A stretch of 64,000 bases of DNA, taken from contig CAAENX010000011.1 in NCBI GenBank assembly GCA_900757495.1, forward strand, positions 1-64,000, written 5' to 3'. This DNA comes from an uncultured Collinsella sp. (lineage in GTDB: Bacteria; Actinomycetota; Coriobacteriia; Coriobacteriales; Coriobacteriaceae). Made by a program: the position numbers and the translations under genes. Every line of letters begins with the position of its first letter. Position 1 is the stretch's first letter. This document shows, piece by piece, positions 12,397 through 20,588 of this stretch. A model generated the notes under the pieces. It did no database searches, was not told the DNA's origin, and was given only the letters and a program-made list of their open reading frames with translations.

Positions 12397-14463
12397 CTAC
12401 GACGGATCCTCGATCTTCGACTTGTACAGCTCAATCAGAAGCTCCGAGCAGTCAATGCCCGCTGCCTCAAAAACGATCTTCAGCGTTTCGATTTTCACAT
12501 AAGTTGAGCTTCCGGGATTGAAATAGATTCCCTCGCCAACTTTGAAGCAATAGTCGCTTTCCTTCCTTGAGAAATACCTTCCCGGGAAATCCGACCCCTC
12601 AGGGACGAACTTATGGAAGACGACTGGATCGAGCTCGTAAACCATGGAAAGCACGCCGCAGATCATGTCAACCCAGGTCTTCGCCGTGAAGCGGGAGCCC
12701 ATGAAGCTGTATGCGGCGATCTGTCTGCCGGTAAACGAGAAGTCGTCGTCGAGGGCATGCTCCTCGTAGGCGTCGTTGCCCCACTCGAAGTTGGACTCGA
12801 TGGATGGCCAAAGCTCAAGAAACCTCTTCTTCATGAGCTCATTGCGGGCCTCCAGCTGCTTCTCGCCCCAGGCCTCCTGCTCGCAGACGAAGTGGTTAAT
12901 CCTGAAGCCAGACTGCTTGAAGCCGTTCTCCATGTCTCGCTTCTCGACAAAGCGCCTATTGCTGTATTTTGAGTTGTATGCGGTAAGCGTCAGATTTGCC
13001 ATGCTGTTCAGCCACCTTGCGTGGATTTTTGCGAAGTCGTCGCCCAAATCCTGCTGCCAGCTTGTCGAAAGCGTCTGAGGCATGATGTGCTCGATGCTGA
13101 AAGACTCATCGCGAAGGTTGCCGACGACGTTGACCCTCTCCAGGCTGTCTCCGTTTTCAAGTCGATCGAAGAGGTAGTACTTGTAACCTCCAATCCTGTA
13201 GAAGTCCCTCTCTTCGAACGCCTGCATAAACTCGGCGTCATCTGGGAAATGTCCGCTGCCCTCCTTGGAGAGGAGAACCTTGTTCAATACGTCAGGATAT
13301 GAACCGCCATCTTTGACACCTCTCAGGACCTCGCTGTGCAGGGTCTCGAAGACCTTGTTGAGCGCATTGGTGGGGACCTTGCAGACCCAGCGCCTGAAAA
13401 GGTAGGTCTCGACGGATTTGAGCGCCTCAATCACCTGCTGGTCGCTGATTTCTCCACAGCGTCTGTATTCGAATAGATTCAGGGTGAACGGGTTCATGAC
13501 GCTCATGTCCAGCAGAATAAGTCGCCTCAAAACAACATCAAGCCCATGGTTTCCGGAATCAGCAGCGTTAATCGCCTTGTAGTGCTTTGAGTACTTAAGA
13601 AGCTCCTCAAGTAGAGCTTTCGTATCGAATGCCTCCGCTTTTACATAGTCTTTAAACACGGAATAGACTTTCTTGATTGCGGGGGTCTTCCTGCGGACGG
13701 CAGCAAGCCAATCACGAGCAAAGGAGCTTACGTCGTAGCCGGTGTTCTTTTCGATCTCGTTCCAGTATTTCTCGTAGTATTCCTCCTGCATTTGGGCGTC
13801 GAGGCCCATAAGGATGAAGTTGCGAATCTTGTCGCCCTCGTTGAGGTCGAGGCCAGTCGAGTTGAGACTTTCGAAGATGCGCTGGGCGTCATCTTCCTTG
13901 TCGAGCTTGATGTCGATGATCATCAGGCGCTCGATGGCCTCGCGCAGCTGGTCGGCCGTAAGCTTTGTCTTGTCGATTCGGCCGCAGAAATAGATGTAAT
14001 TCTGGGTTACGTTGGAGTCCTGGATGAATTTCTCTGCGTCGGCGGAGTAGATTGCTTCAAAGGCGGCCTGATCGTCCTTGATGAGCTTCAGCTTCAGTTT
14101 TCGCTCGGACTTATGCCATTTGTCGATGAGGTATTCCTCGTTGATCATGTCGGCCAGATTGTCGTCCTCAGAAGAGATGGCACCTTCCCTGAGCTTGCTC
14201 ACGAGGGCAAGCAGGAGAAGGTATGACGTGGTGATCCTCTGTTGGCCATCGATGACGATGCGTGTGTCGGGGCCATCTGCCTTGGAGACGATGCTTCCAA
14301 AGAAATGACTCTCCACGCCTTCGGAAATGACATCCTCGAGGTCGTCGAACAATTGCTTGCAGTTTTCGATCCTCCAGTCGTAGTTGCGCTGATAGACGGG
14401 GATTACAAATCGAGTTTTCGTGCCTTCGAGCAAGTTAAGAAGGTATCGTTCTTCGCCTTTCAT
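12397..14463 (-). CDS. DUF262/DUF1524 (GmrSD-like) protein
   Basis: A 688-residue protein with the two modules of GmrSD-type restriction enzymes. The N-terminal DUF262 has PVYQRNYDW (22-30) and IDGQQRITT (71-79), the motif of ParB-like NTPase/nuclease proteins. The DUF1524 His-Me nuclease module has EHIMPQ (458-463) and NLTLTAYNSKYSN (490-502), so H459 and N502 are likely catalytic. The last ~170 residues are an additional domain I cannot name. It starts 9 bp after the KAP gene and is surely co-transcribed. GmrSD enzymes cut modified phage DNA; target specificity here is unknown. Confidence 0.85.
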   Translation of the reverse strand: MKGEERYLLNLLEGTKTRFVIPVYQRNYDWRIENCKQLFDDLEDVISEGVESHFFGSIVSKADGPDTRIVIDGQQRITTSYLLLLALVSKLREGAISSEDDNLADMINEEYLIDKWHKSERKLKLKLIKDDQAAFEAIYSADAEKFIQDSNVTQNYIYFCGRIDKTKLTADQLREAIERLMIIDIKLDKEDDAQRIFESLNSTGLDLNEGDKIRNFILMGLDAQMQEEYYEKYWNEIEKNTGYDVSSFARDWLAAVRRKTPAIKKVYSVFKDYVKAEAFDTKALLEELLKYSKHYKAINAADSGNHGLDVVLRRLILLDMSVMNPFTLNLFEYRRCGEISDQQVIEALKSVETYLFRRWVCKVPTNALNKVFETLHSEVLRGVKDGGSYPDVLNKVLLSKEGSGHFPDDAEFMQAFEERDFYRIGGYKYYLFDRLENGDSLERVNVVGNLRDESFSIEHIMPQTLSTSWQQDLGDDFAKIHARWLNSMANLTLTAYNSKYSNRRFVEKRDMENGFKQSGFRINHFVCEQEAWGEKQLEARNELMKKRFLELWPSIESNFEWGNDAYEEHALDDDFSFTGRQIAAYSFMGSRFTAKTWVDMICGVLSMVYELDPVVFHKFVPEGSDFPGRYFSRKESDYCFKVGEGIYFNPGSSTYVKIETLKIVFEAAGIDCSELLIELYKSKIEDPS

Positions 14464-14472
14464 CTGTTACTC

Positions 14473-15831
14473 CTAGATAATCTTTGCTAAACGCGGGAGC
14501 GAGTTAAATCCCCAGCTTCTTCTGATGAGAACTTGATAGGAATGCTGGTATTTAGAATTGTTTCTGTCTTTGCACCAAATCATGTAGACCAAGGCCTCGA
14601 GGAGCTCGTGCCTTGCACTCACCCTGTCTTCGTCGGAAGGGATCTTTCCCTCCTCGAACTTTATATACGACCCCCATGTTGCATCCATGAACTCCATCGC
14701 CGCTTCGCTCTTAGAGAACGCATGGTAAAGAGGCTCTATTTCAAATTTCTGAACCACGGAGGCAAACGCGTCGGCGTCAAATAATTTCAAGGCGAGCATA
14801 ATCGGGACCAGACCGGCATCGGCAAACGCTCGAACCCAGTCGCCTTCAAATCCATCGCGGTTTTCCAATACTAAAGGGCGAACTCTGAAAAGCTCAGTCA
14901 GATACCTGTTGGCGTCCCTCATCGTCATTCCGTATGCTTCTGCAAGCTCATACGCAATTACGTCAAAGCGGTTGGAGGTTTTTATGAAGCCGTTCGCTTC
15001 TAGCTGCTTAAAGCTATCGACTTTTCTTAGGGGGATAGTCAGATCGTAGAAACGCGACAAGTAACGTCGGCCGTCAAAACCTTGCCCATACGTGCCTTCA
15101 ACAACATGTGATAGTTGATTGGCGTTGACCGAATATACGATGACTACCCGATCATCTGCAAACAGATTCTTCAACTGCTCGAGCACCTTCATTGCAAAAG
15201 AAGGACGGCAACGGTCGAGCTCATCGACAATGAGAAGCAATGTGTTGGCTTTTTCGGGGAGAGCTACATCCACCAGGTTTGAAACAGAGGACCTTAGCGT
15301 TTCTCTGTCGCGATAAGCCTGGATTAAATCTCTGCCCGAAAAAGCGTCTCTTAAAGAGCTGGCTCCGCCATGCCCGAAGACCCCCAATATGGCGTCGAGT
15401 GTTCCGGCAATCTTTTCACCAGCTTCGGTGTCGCTGCGAAAAGAGGCGCATGCATCGCCTTGGAGGGCTATAGATGCTGCAATCGAAGGCAGCGGATCAT
15501 CCCAATGGTCATTTTCCCAGGCGTTGTAGTATACGGGCAAGAAGCTGTTCAGCTCCGTATAGGGTGCAAGCTCGCAATTGTTACCAAGCAATCCGTCGAG
15601 GTCTCCGTGAGACTCAAGAAAAGGATTAACCTCTTCAAGGATACAGGCCACCTGTCTAACGAAGAATGTCTTCCCGCTTCCCCAATCAGCGTCTACGAAC
15701 AGGGAAAACCCGCCTTCGATGGATTTGAGTATCCCGGCAAACTCGGCGAGATCCCCATTCCTCCCGAGGACGTCGTTGTGCAGCAGCTTAACAAGGGTGT
15801 CGCGTGTAGGTGCTGAATCGATTCTTCGCAT
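14473..15831 (-). CDS. KAP-family P-loop NTPase
   Basis: A 452-residue protein with Walker A DADWGSGKT (47-55), the KAP-typical YYNAWEND (101-108) and Walker B LLLIVDELDRC (198-208). VVIVYSVNANQLSHVVEGTYG is the sensor region. No membrane segments interrupt the NTPase domain, unlike many KAP proteins. I prefer ATG 15831 over an upstream TTG because AGGG lies nine bases before it. KAP NTPases include phage-exclusion proteins such as PifA. As first gene of a two-gene unit with a GmrSD-like nuclease it may act as sensor or switch; that role is inference. Confidence 0.8.
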   Translation of the reverse strand: MRRIDSAPTRDTLVKLLHNDVLGRNGDLAEFAGILKSIEGGFSLFVDADWGSGKTFFVRQVACILEEVNPFLESHGDLDGLLGNNCELAPYTELNSFLPVYYNAWENDHWDDPLPSIAASIALQGDACASFRSDTEAGEKIAGTLDAILGVFGHGGASSLRDAFSGRDLIQAYRDRETLRSSVSNLVDVALPEKANTLLLIVDELDRCRPSFAMKVLEQLKNLFADDRVVIVYSVNANQLSHVVEGTYGQGFDGRRYLSRFYDLTIPLRKVDSFKQLEANGFIKTSNRFDVIAYELAEAYGMTMRDANRYLTELFRVRPLVLENRDGFEGDWVRAFADAGLVPIMLALKLFDADAFASVVQKFEIEPLYHAFSKSEAAMEFMDATWGSYIKFEEGKIPSDEDRVSARHELLEALVYMIWCKDRNNSKYQHSYQVLIRRSWGFNSLPRLAKII

Positions 15832-15842
15832 GTTACTTACCC

Positions 15843-15939
15843 TAATCCCACTCAATAGTTAGAAACTATCTCCAGTTCGTTCCAGTTTGCCTCAATTTGT
15901 CCCACTTGCATCCAGCCTCAAAAATTGCCGCGAATCCAG
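15843..15939. repeat. att-like direct repeat, copy B (right end of KAP cassette)
   Basis: Same block order as copy A: 17-mer at 15843-15859 (14 of 17 matches to the guaA end), phased 10-bp units from 15871 (TCCAGTTCGT, TCCAGTTTGC, CTCAATTTGT, CCCACTTGCA, TCCAGCCTCA), then the antitoxin tail 15917-15938 (20 of 22 matches with copy A). It lies immediately upstream of the KAP gene. Confidence 0.7.
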
Positions 15940-16087
15940 ACCTCGAAGGGTATCCTCTGCTCCCTCACGGCCTGCTTGAGGAACATGTTGATCGCCTGGG
16001 TGGTGCTGATGCCGAGCTCCGAGAAGAGCTTCGCAGCGTCGTCCTCGTCTGCCTCTCCATGCGTACGGTGACGTTAACTGTCTCCAT
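15918..16087 (-). pseudogene. RelB/DinJ-family antitoxin with a one-base frameshift
   Basis: ATG 16087 follows a strong AAGGAGGT site and reads METVNVTVRM. After one missing base the frame continues DDAAKLFSELGISTTQAINM then FLKQAVREQRIPFEVWIRGNF to TGA 15920-15918, a textbook RelB/DinJ sequence. Total length is 170 bases, one short of 57 codons. No toxin gene is nearby. The final codons lie within att-like copy B, so recombination there may have removed the toxin. Confidence 0.75.
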
Positions 16088-16156
16088 GCGGACCTCCTTG
16101 CCTCGTGTGTGCGCAATACGGCGATTGTACGCGCGGCAGGCGGTATGTTCCTGGAA

Positions 16157-16185
16157 TCCGTCATGGTGTGACGGATATCCGTCAC
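16157..16185. promoter_or_regulatory. Operator: three TCCGTCA half-sites including a perfect palindrome
   Basis: GTGACGGATATCCGTCAC (16168-16185) is a perfect 18-bp palindrome; a further TCCGTCA at 16157-16163 pairs with the left half. It sits about 70 bp upstream of the antitoxin start, where toxin-antitoxin autoregulation sites occur. Confidence 0.5.
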
Positions 16186-16225
16186 GTGGCGACCGGAATA
16201 TGCCGTGATCCGCTCCCATATACAA

Positions 16226-16264
16226 AGATAGCACCCATGATGCAGTGCGCCATGGGTGCTATCT
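16226..16264 (-). terminator. guaA terminator
   Basis: Perfect 13-bp arms AGATAGCACCCAT / ATGGGTGCTATCT around 13 bases, just after the guaA stop on the minus strand. The following tract TTTGTATATGG is only weakly T-rich. Confidence 0.6.
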
Positions 16265-16298
16265 AGGTTGTCGTGCACGTATATTGCACATATTTTAA

Positions 16299-17897
16299 CT
16301 ATTCCCACTCGATGGTCGCGGGCGGCTTGGACGTGATGTCGTAGCACACGCGGTTGGCGCCGGGAACCTCAGCAACGATGCGGCCGGAGATGCGGGCCAG
16401 GACATCGTAGGGCAGTTTGGCCCAGTCGGCGGTCATGGCATCGCTGGACTCGACGGCACGCAGGATGATCGGGCGCTGGTAGGTGCGCTCGTCACCCATA
16501 ACACCAACGGACTTGATGTCAGGCAGGACCGCGAAATACTGCCAGCAGCTGTGCTCGGAGTTGCGCTCGCCGGTCTGCTCAAACAGACGCTGGTTGTAGG
16601 CGTCGAGTTCCTCGCGCACGATGGCGTCGGCGTTCTTGAGGATCTCGAGCTTCTCCTTGTCGACCGCGCCGATGATGCGGATGGCCAGACCCGGGCCCGG
16701 GAAGGGCTGGCGGAACACGATGTGACCCGGCAGGCCCAGTGCCAGACCAAGCGCGCGGACCTCGTCCTTAAAGAAGTGATCGAGCGGCTCGATCAGGTCG
16801 AAGTGCACGCCCTCGGGGAACGGGATCAGGTTGTGGTGGCTCTTGATGGTGGCCGTCTTGCCGCCCGTCTTGCGAGCGCCGGACTCGATGATGTCGGGGT
16901 AGATGGTACCCTGAGCCAGGTACTTGACCGGCTTGCCATCGGTCTCGAGCTGCTGCGCCACGGCGAAGAACTCTTTCCAGAACTGCGTACCGATGATGCG
17001 GCGCTTCTCCTCGGGCTCGGTCACGCCGGCCAGAAGCTCGGCATAGCGGTCCTCGGCGTGAACGTGGATAAAGTCGACGTCAAACTGCTTGGTGAAGACC
17101 TCCTCCACCTGCTCGGGCTCGCCCTTGCGCAGCAGACCGTGGTTGATGAACACGCAGGTCATCTGCTTGCCCACGGCGCGGGCGCCCAGCGCAGCCACGA
17201 CGGAGGAGTCGACGCCACCGGACAGGGCCAGAATCACGCGGTCGTCGCCGACCTTCTCGCGGAACTCGGCCGTCATGGTCTCGACCAGGTTGTCCATGCT
17301 CCAGTTGGGCTCCAGGCCGCAGATCTCAAACAGGAAGTTGCTCAGCAGCTGCTGACCGTACTCGGAGTGCTTGACCTCGGGGTGGAACTGCGTGGTGAAA
17401 ATCTTGCGCTCGACGCACTCCATGGCGGCAACCGGGCACACGTCGGTGCTGGCGGTAACGGTAAAGCCCTCGGGCACCTCGGACACGACGTCGCGGTGGC
17501 TCATCCACACGGTCTGCTCCATGGGCGTGGAGTTAAAGAGCTTGGCGCCGGCCGTGCGCGTGATGGTGGCGCGGCCGTACTCGCCCACCTCGGAGTGGCC
17601 GACCTTGCCGCCGAGCGTCACGGCCGTGATCTGATGGCCGTAGCAAAAGCCCAGGACGGGAAGGCCCAGGTCAAAGATGGCAGGATCGATGGATGGAGCG
17701 TCCTCAGCATACACGGAGGCCGGGCCGCCAGAAAGGATGAGCGCAGAGGCGTTCATCTCGCGAATCTCATCGGCCGAGATGTCGCAGGGAACGATCTCGG
17801 AATACACGTTGAGGTCGCGGACGCGACGGGCAATGAGCTGACCGTACTGCGCACCAAAGTCGAGTACGAGGACCTTTGCGGAAGCCTTTTGATCCAT
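16299..17897 (-). CDS. guaA: GMP synthase (glutamine-hydrolysing)
   Basis: Converts XMP to GMP with ATP and glutamine, the last step of guanine nucleotide synthesis. The 532-residue protein has the class I amidotransferase domain (VLDFGAQYGQLIARRVRDLN; nucleophile in GFCYGHQ; HPEV..E triad end), the ATP-pyrophosphatase P-loop LSGGVDSS and the C-terminal dimerisation part ending CYDITSKPPATIEWE. ATG 17897 is preceded by GAGGGGGAAA; the frame's upstream extension is not family-like. Its 3' end is a well-known integration target for genomic islands, and island DNA lies directly downstream here. Confidence 0.95.
   Translation of the reverse strand: MDQKASAKVLVLDFGAQYGQLIARRVRDLNVYSEIVPCDISADEIREMNASALILSGGPASVYAEDAPSIDPAIFDLGLPVLGFCYGHQITAVTLGGKVGHSEVGEYGRATITRTAGAKLFNSTPMEQTVWMSHRDVVSEVPEGFTVTASTDVCPVAAMECVERKIFTTQFHPEVKHSEYGQQLLSNFLFEICGLEPNWSMDNLVETMTAEFREKVGDDRVILALSGGVDSSVVAALGARAVGKQMTCVFINHGLLRKGEPEQVEEVFTKQFDVDFIHVHAEDRYAELLAGVTEPEEKRRIIGTQFWKEFFAVAQQLETDGKPVKYLAQGTIYPDIIESGARKTGGKTATIKSHHNLIPFPEGVHFDLIEPLDHFFKDEVRALGLALGLPGHIVFRQPFPGPGLAIRIIGAVDKEKLEILKNADAIVREELDAYNQRLFEQTGERNSEHSCWQYFAVLPDIKSVGVMGDERTYQRPIILRAVESSDAMTADWAKLPYDVLARISGRIVAEVPGANRVCYDITSKPPATIEWE
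16300..16316. other. Presumed integration core at the guaA 3' end
   Basis: Covers the stop and last codons of guaA (TATTCCCACTCGATGGT on the plus strand). Similar 17-mers lie at 628, 12143 and 15843 in the same orientation. Known guaA-targeting integrases use this conserved end; the assignment here is by similarity. Confidence 0.5.
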
Positions 17898-18164
17898 GGT
17901 TTCCCCCTCTTGTTGGCGGGGAGCCGGTGCCCACCCGCGTGAATGAACGAAAATAACTTTCATAGTGTACACGTTATATGGGGTTTCTCGTCCCTCGCAG
18001 CCATCAGCGCACGGCAAACGCACGACCGGAGCCCTATTTGACGGCGATTGAAGTGTTACCAAACGCTACAGATGATGTAATACGTTTGAACATTGGACGC
18101 CCTGTGCCACAATACTGCCGAACGACTCCGCCCTTGCGGCGGCAAATACGATAGGAATACCAGC

Positions 18165-19178
18165 ATGAAGCGCATCCTTCTCATCGCCACGGGCGGCACC
18201 ATCGCATCGACCGAGGACGGCAACGGCCTCTCCCCCGCCCTGACCGGTGAGGAGCTCGCCCAGAGCGTCCCCGAAATCTCGGGCCTCTGCGAGCTCGACG
18301 TCGTGCAGCCCATGAACATCGACAGCACCAATATGCGCCCCAGTGACTGGATGCGTATCCGCGACGTCATCGTCGAGGGTTATGCCGACCACGACGGCTT
18401 CGTGATTCTGCACGGCACCGACACCATGAGCTACACCGCGGCAGCGCTTTCCTACCTGATTCAGGACAGCCCCAAGCCCATCGTGCTCACCGGCTCGCAA
18501 AAGCCCATGGGCAATCCCTTTACCGACGCCAAGCTCAACCTGTACCAGAGCCTGCTCTATGCGCTCGACGAGCACTCGCACGATGTCTCGATTGTGTTTG
18601 GCGGCGTCGCCATTGCCGGCACGCGCGCCCGCAAGCAGCGTACCATGAGCTTTAACGCGTTCATTAGCGTCAACTATCCGCCCATTGCCTATATCCGCAA
18701 CGACCGCATCGTTCGCAACGGACTCCATGGCACTCACCAGAACGAGAACCCGGTTCGTTTCTACGACAGCATCGACCCGCGCGTATTTGTACTCAAGCTT
18801 ACGCCCGGCGTGAACCCGGGTATCCTGGATGCCCTGGCCAATAGCTACGACGCCGTGATTCTGGAGACCTTTGGCATTGGCGGTATCCCCGAGTTTGGTG
18901 AGTCGGGCGAGTCGTTCCAAGAGGCAATTTTCCGCTGGGTCGATTCGGGCCGCACCGTCGTTATGACTACGCAGGTCCCCGAAGAGGGCCTCGATCTGGG
19001 CGTTTATGAGGTCGGCCGTGCTTACGCCGATCATCCGGGCATTCTGCGCGGCGACGATATGACAACCGAGACGCTCGTGGCCAAAACCATGTGGGCACTC
19101 GGCCAGTCACGCGATGCCGCCGAAATCCAGCGCTTGTTCTACAGCCAGGTCAACCACGACCGCATCCCGATGGTGTAA
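18165..19178 (+). CDS. Type I L-asparaginase
   Basis: A 337-residue cytoplasmic-type asparaginase: LIATGGTIAST holds the first catalytic Thr (T14-type), HGTDTMSYTAAALS the second Thr-Asp pair. No signal peptide. It hydrolyses asparagine to aspartate and ammonia, or possibly glutamine. Divergent from guaA across about 270 bp. ATG 18165 has only a weak AGGAAT site. Usual AnsA length. Confidence 0.9.
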   Translation: MKRILLIATGGTIASTEDGNGLSPALTGEELAQSVPEISGLCELDVVQPMNIDSTNMRPSDWMRIRDVIVEGYADHDGFVILHGTDTMSYTAAALSYLIQDSPKPIVLTGSQKPMGNPFTDAKLNLYQSLLYALDEHSHDVSIVFGGVAIAGTRARKQRTMSFNAFISVNYPPIAYIRNDRIVRNGLHGTHQNENPVRFYDSIDPRVFVLKLTPGVNPGILDALANSYDAVILETFGIGGIPEFGESGESFQEAIFRWVDSGRTVVMTTQVPEEGLDLGVYEVGRAYADHPGILRGDDMTTETLVAKTMWALGQSRDAAEIQRLFYSQVNHDRIPMV

Positions 19179-19499
19179 TCCCCAAGGCAGTTCCACTTAT
19201 CGCAGCCTCAAACGACAGGTGGTCCCCCTCGGGCCGTGCAAAAATCGGAGTATTCTGCAATTTCTCCGCCGGAGGCGCAGAATCGGCTGATTGTTAGACA
19301 AACTTTTAGGACGAACGGGCCGTCTAGTAAATATTTATTCCTCATTTTTATTTAGCGCGTGGATTAACTACTGTTAAAAAGGCAACGCCAGCCGCTCGGG
19401 CTACCATCTACGGCTGAACAGGTGCTGAATACTCGCGATTTTGCACATCGCAACCAGGGGGACCCGCCCAAAGAGCGTCAAATACAGCGGGGGAACGCC
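19179..19499. other. Intergenic stretch, 320 bp
   Basis: No gene seen. TTCTCCGCCGGAGGCGCAGAA at 19260-19280 can form a hairpin, and 19320-19380 is an AT-rich island (AAATATTTATTCCTCATTTTTATTT) within GC-rich DNA, suggestive of a promoter or protein-binding region of unknown role. Confidence 0.35.
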
Positions 19500-19718
19500 C
19501 TATTCGATACCCTCGAGAAGCTCTGACACCGTCATGCCAAGGGCGGGCGCGATCTTAAATAGAACCTTGAGCGTGAAATTTGCCGTCCCATCTTCGATTC
19601 GGTCGAGGTAGGGTCGGCTGATTCCTGTCGCCACACAAAAATCAACCTTGGAGATACCAAGGTCCCTGCGTGTCTCTTCGACCCGCCTGCCAAGAATCTG
19701 TTTAGCACGTTCGTCCAT
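19500..19718 (-). CDS. XRE-family regulator
   Basis: A 72-residue single helix-turn-helix protein: LGRRVEETRRDLGISKVDFC, ISRPYLDRIEDG, FKIAPALGMTVSELLEG. This minimal form resembles Cro/C-protein regulators. It faces away from a 129-residue gene with a 24-bp perfect palindrome between them, so autoregulation and control of the neighbour are likely. Confidence 0.8.
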   Translation of the reverse strand: MDERAKQILGRRVEETRRDLGISKVDFCVATGISRPYLDRIEDGTANFTLKVLFKIAPALGMTVSELLEGIE

Positions 19719-19747
19719 GCAGACGAGTTTGAAATGGAGCCGAACAT

Positions 19748-19771
19748 AAACGTAAACTATAGTTTACGTTT
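19748..19771. promoter_or_regulatory. 24-bp perfect palindrome (XRE operator)
   Basis: Arms AAACGTAAACTA / TAGTTTACGTTT meet without a spacer, midway between the divergent XRE gene and its neighbour. It is the only such palindrome in this region and the natural site for the dimeric regulator. Confidence 0.65.
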
Positions 19772-19794
19772 TGCCGAATACACAGGAGTTTTCT

Positions 19795-20184
19795 ATGTCG
19801 GGTTCTTCGGTCCGCACGTACCGAGCCACGCTTCGCACAAACAGCGCACCGCCCAAGCTCGTCGTCGTTGAAGCAGAATGTCTTTCGCCCGATGAGCGCA
19901 CAGCATTTGCATTGCTATCAAGTCGCGTAGCCGCCGTTCTGGTCCCTTGCCCGGCGCAAGGCGAACTTGCCATCCAATGCCAAGCGCACAGCTGCTCGCT
20001 CAATCAGGCTGCCGTAATCGCAACCAGCCAACGCGGTCTGCCCCTTCTCCTGGAAGCCGGTACCGCGCTCACCCTTCGCGGCGCCGGATACGAAAACGAG
20101 GCCGCCGCCGACATGGTCTTTAAACCACGATCGAGCGGCGGCCTCGCAGCAGCCATTGAATATGCGTGCAGGCTCGTTGACTAA
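19795..20184 (+). CDS. Hypothetical protein under XRE control
   Basis: A 129-residue protein starting MSGSSVRTYRATLRTNSAPP after ACAGGAG. It has six Cys, no membrane segment and an alternating strand-helix look (PKLVVVEAECLSPDERTAFA). Family not recognised. The shared palindrome ties its expression to the XRE regulator. Confidence 0.6.
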   Translation: MSGSSVRTYRATLRTNSAPPKLVVVEAECLSPDERTAFALLSSRVAAVLVPCPAQGELAIQCQAHSCSLNQAAVIATSQRGLPLLLEAGTALTLRGAGYENEAAADMVFKPRSSGGLAAAIEYACRLVD

Positions 20185-20193
20185 AAGGACAAG

Positions 20194-20577
20194 CTAGAAA
20201 CCAAAACCAAAGCCTGTTCCGGTAATCGCCGAGTACATAAAGTAAACGTTGATCACGTTGAGGAACACGCCCGTGATGCAGCCGTTGCGCAGGTAGCGCT
20301 CGCACACGATGCGCGCCATGGCGGCGGAGTCATCATTGTTTTTAGCCTGGCGTCCCGCCGTAAAGTACGTCGCCACGCTCAGCAGCAGGTTGAGCACCGG
20401 CAGCGCCAGCAACTCGTAGCTCTTGCCCCAGCGCGTCACTTCGCCGGCGGCATTAAACTTTGTTGCCACCTCGGGACCAATGTTGGGGATAACACACGCT
20501 GCAACCACCAGCGGAATCACCGCAAGTACGAGCAGCGCAATACCCATGTAGCCAGCTTTTTTGCCATATTTAAACAT
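20194..20577 (-). CDS. Small membrane protein, DUF1648-like
   Basis: A 127-residue protein with three to four membrane helices; MGIALLVLAVIPLVVAACVI followed by FNAAGEVTRWGKS is the DUF1648 pattern found in SdpI-like proteins. Ends GTGFGFGF. It lies 11 bp downstream of ychF and may share its transcript. Function unknown. Confidence 0.6.
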   Translation of the reverse strand: MFKYGKKAGYMGIALLVLAVIPLVVAACVIPNIGPEVATKFNAAGEVTRWGKSYELLALPVLNLLLSVATYFTAGRQAKNNDDSAAMARIVCERYLRNGCITGVFLNVINVYFMYSAITGTGFGFGF

Positions 20578-20588
20578 ATGCGTCGTCC

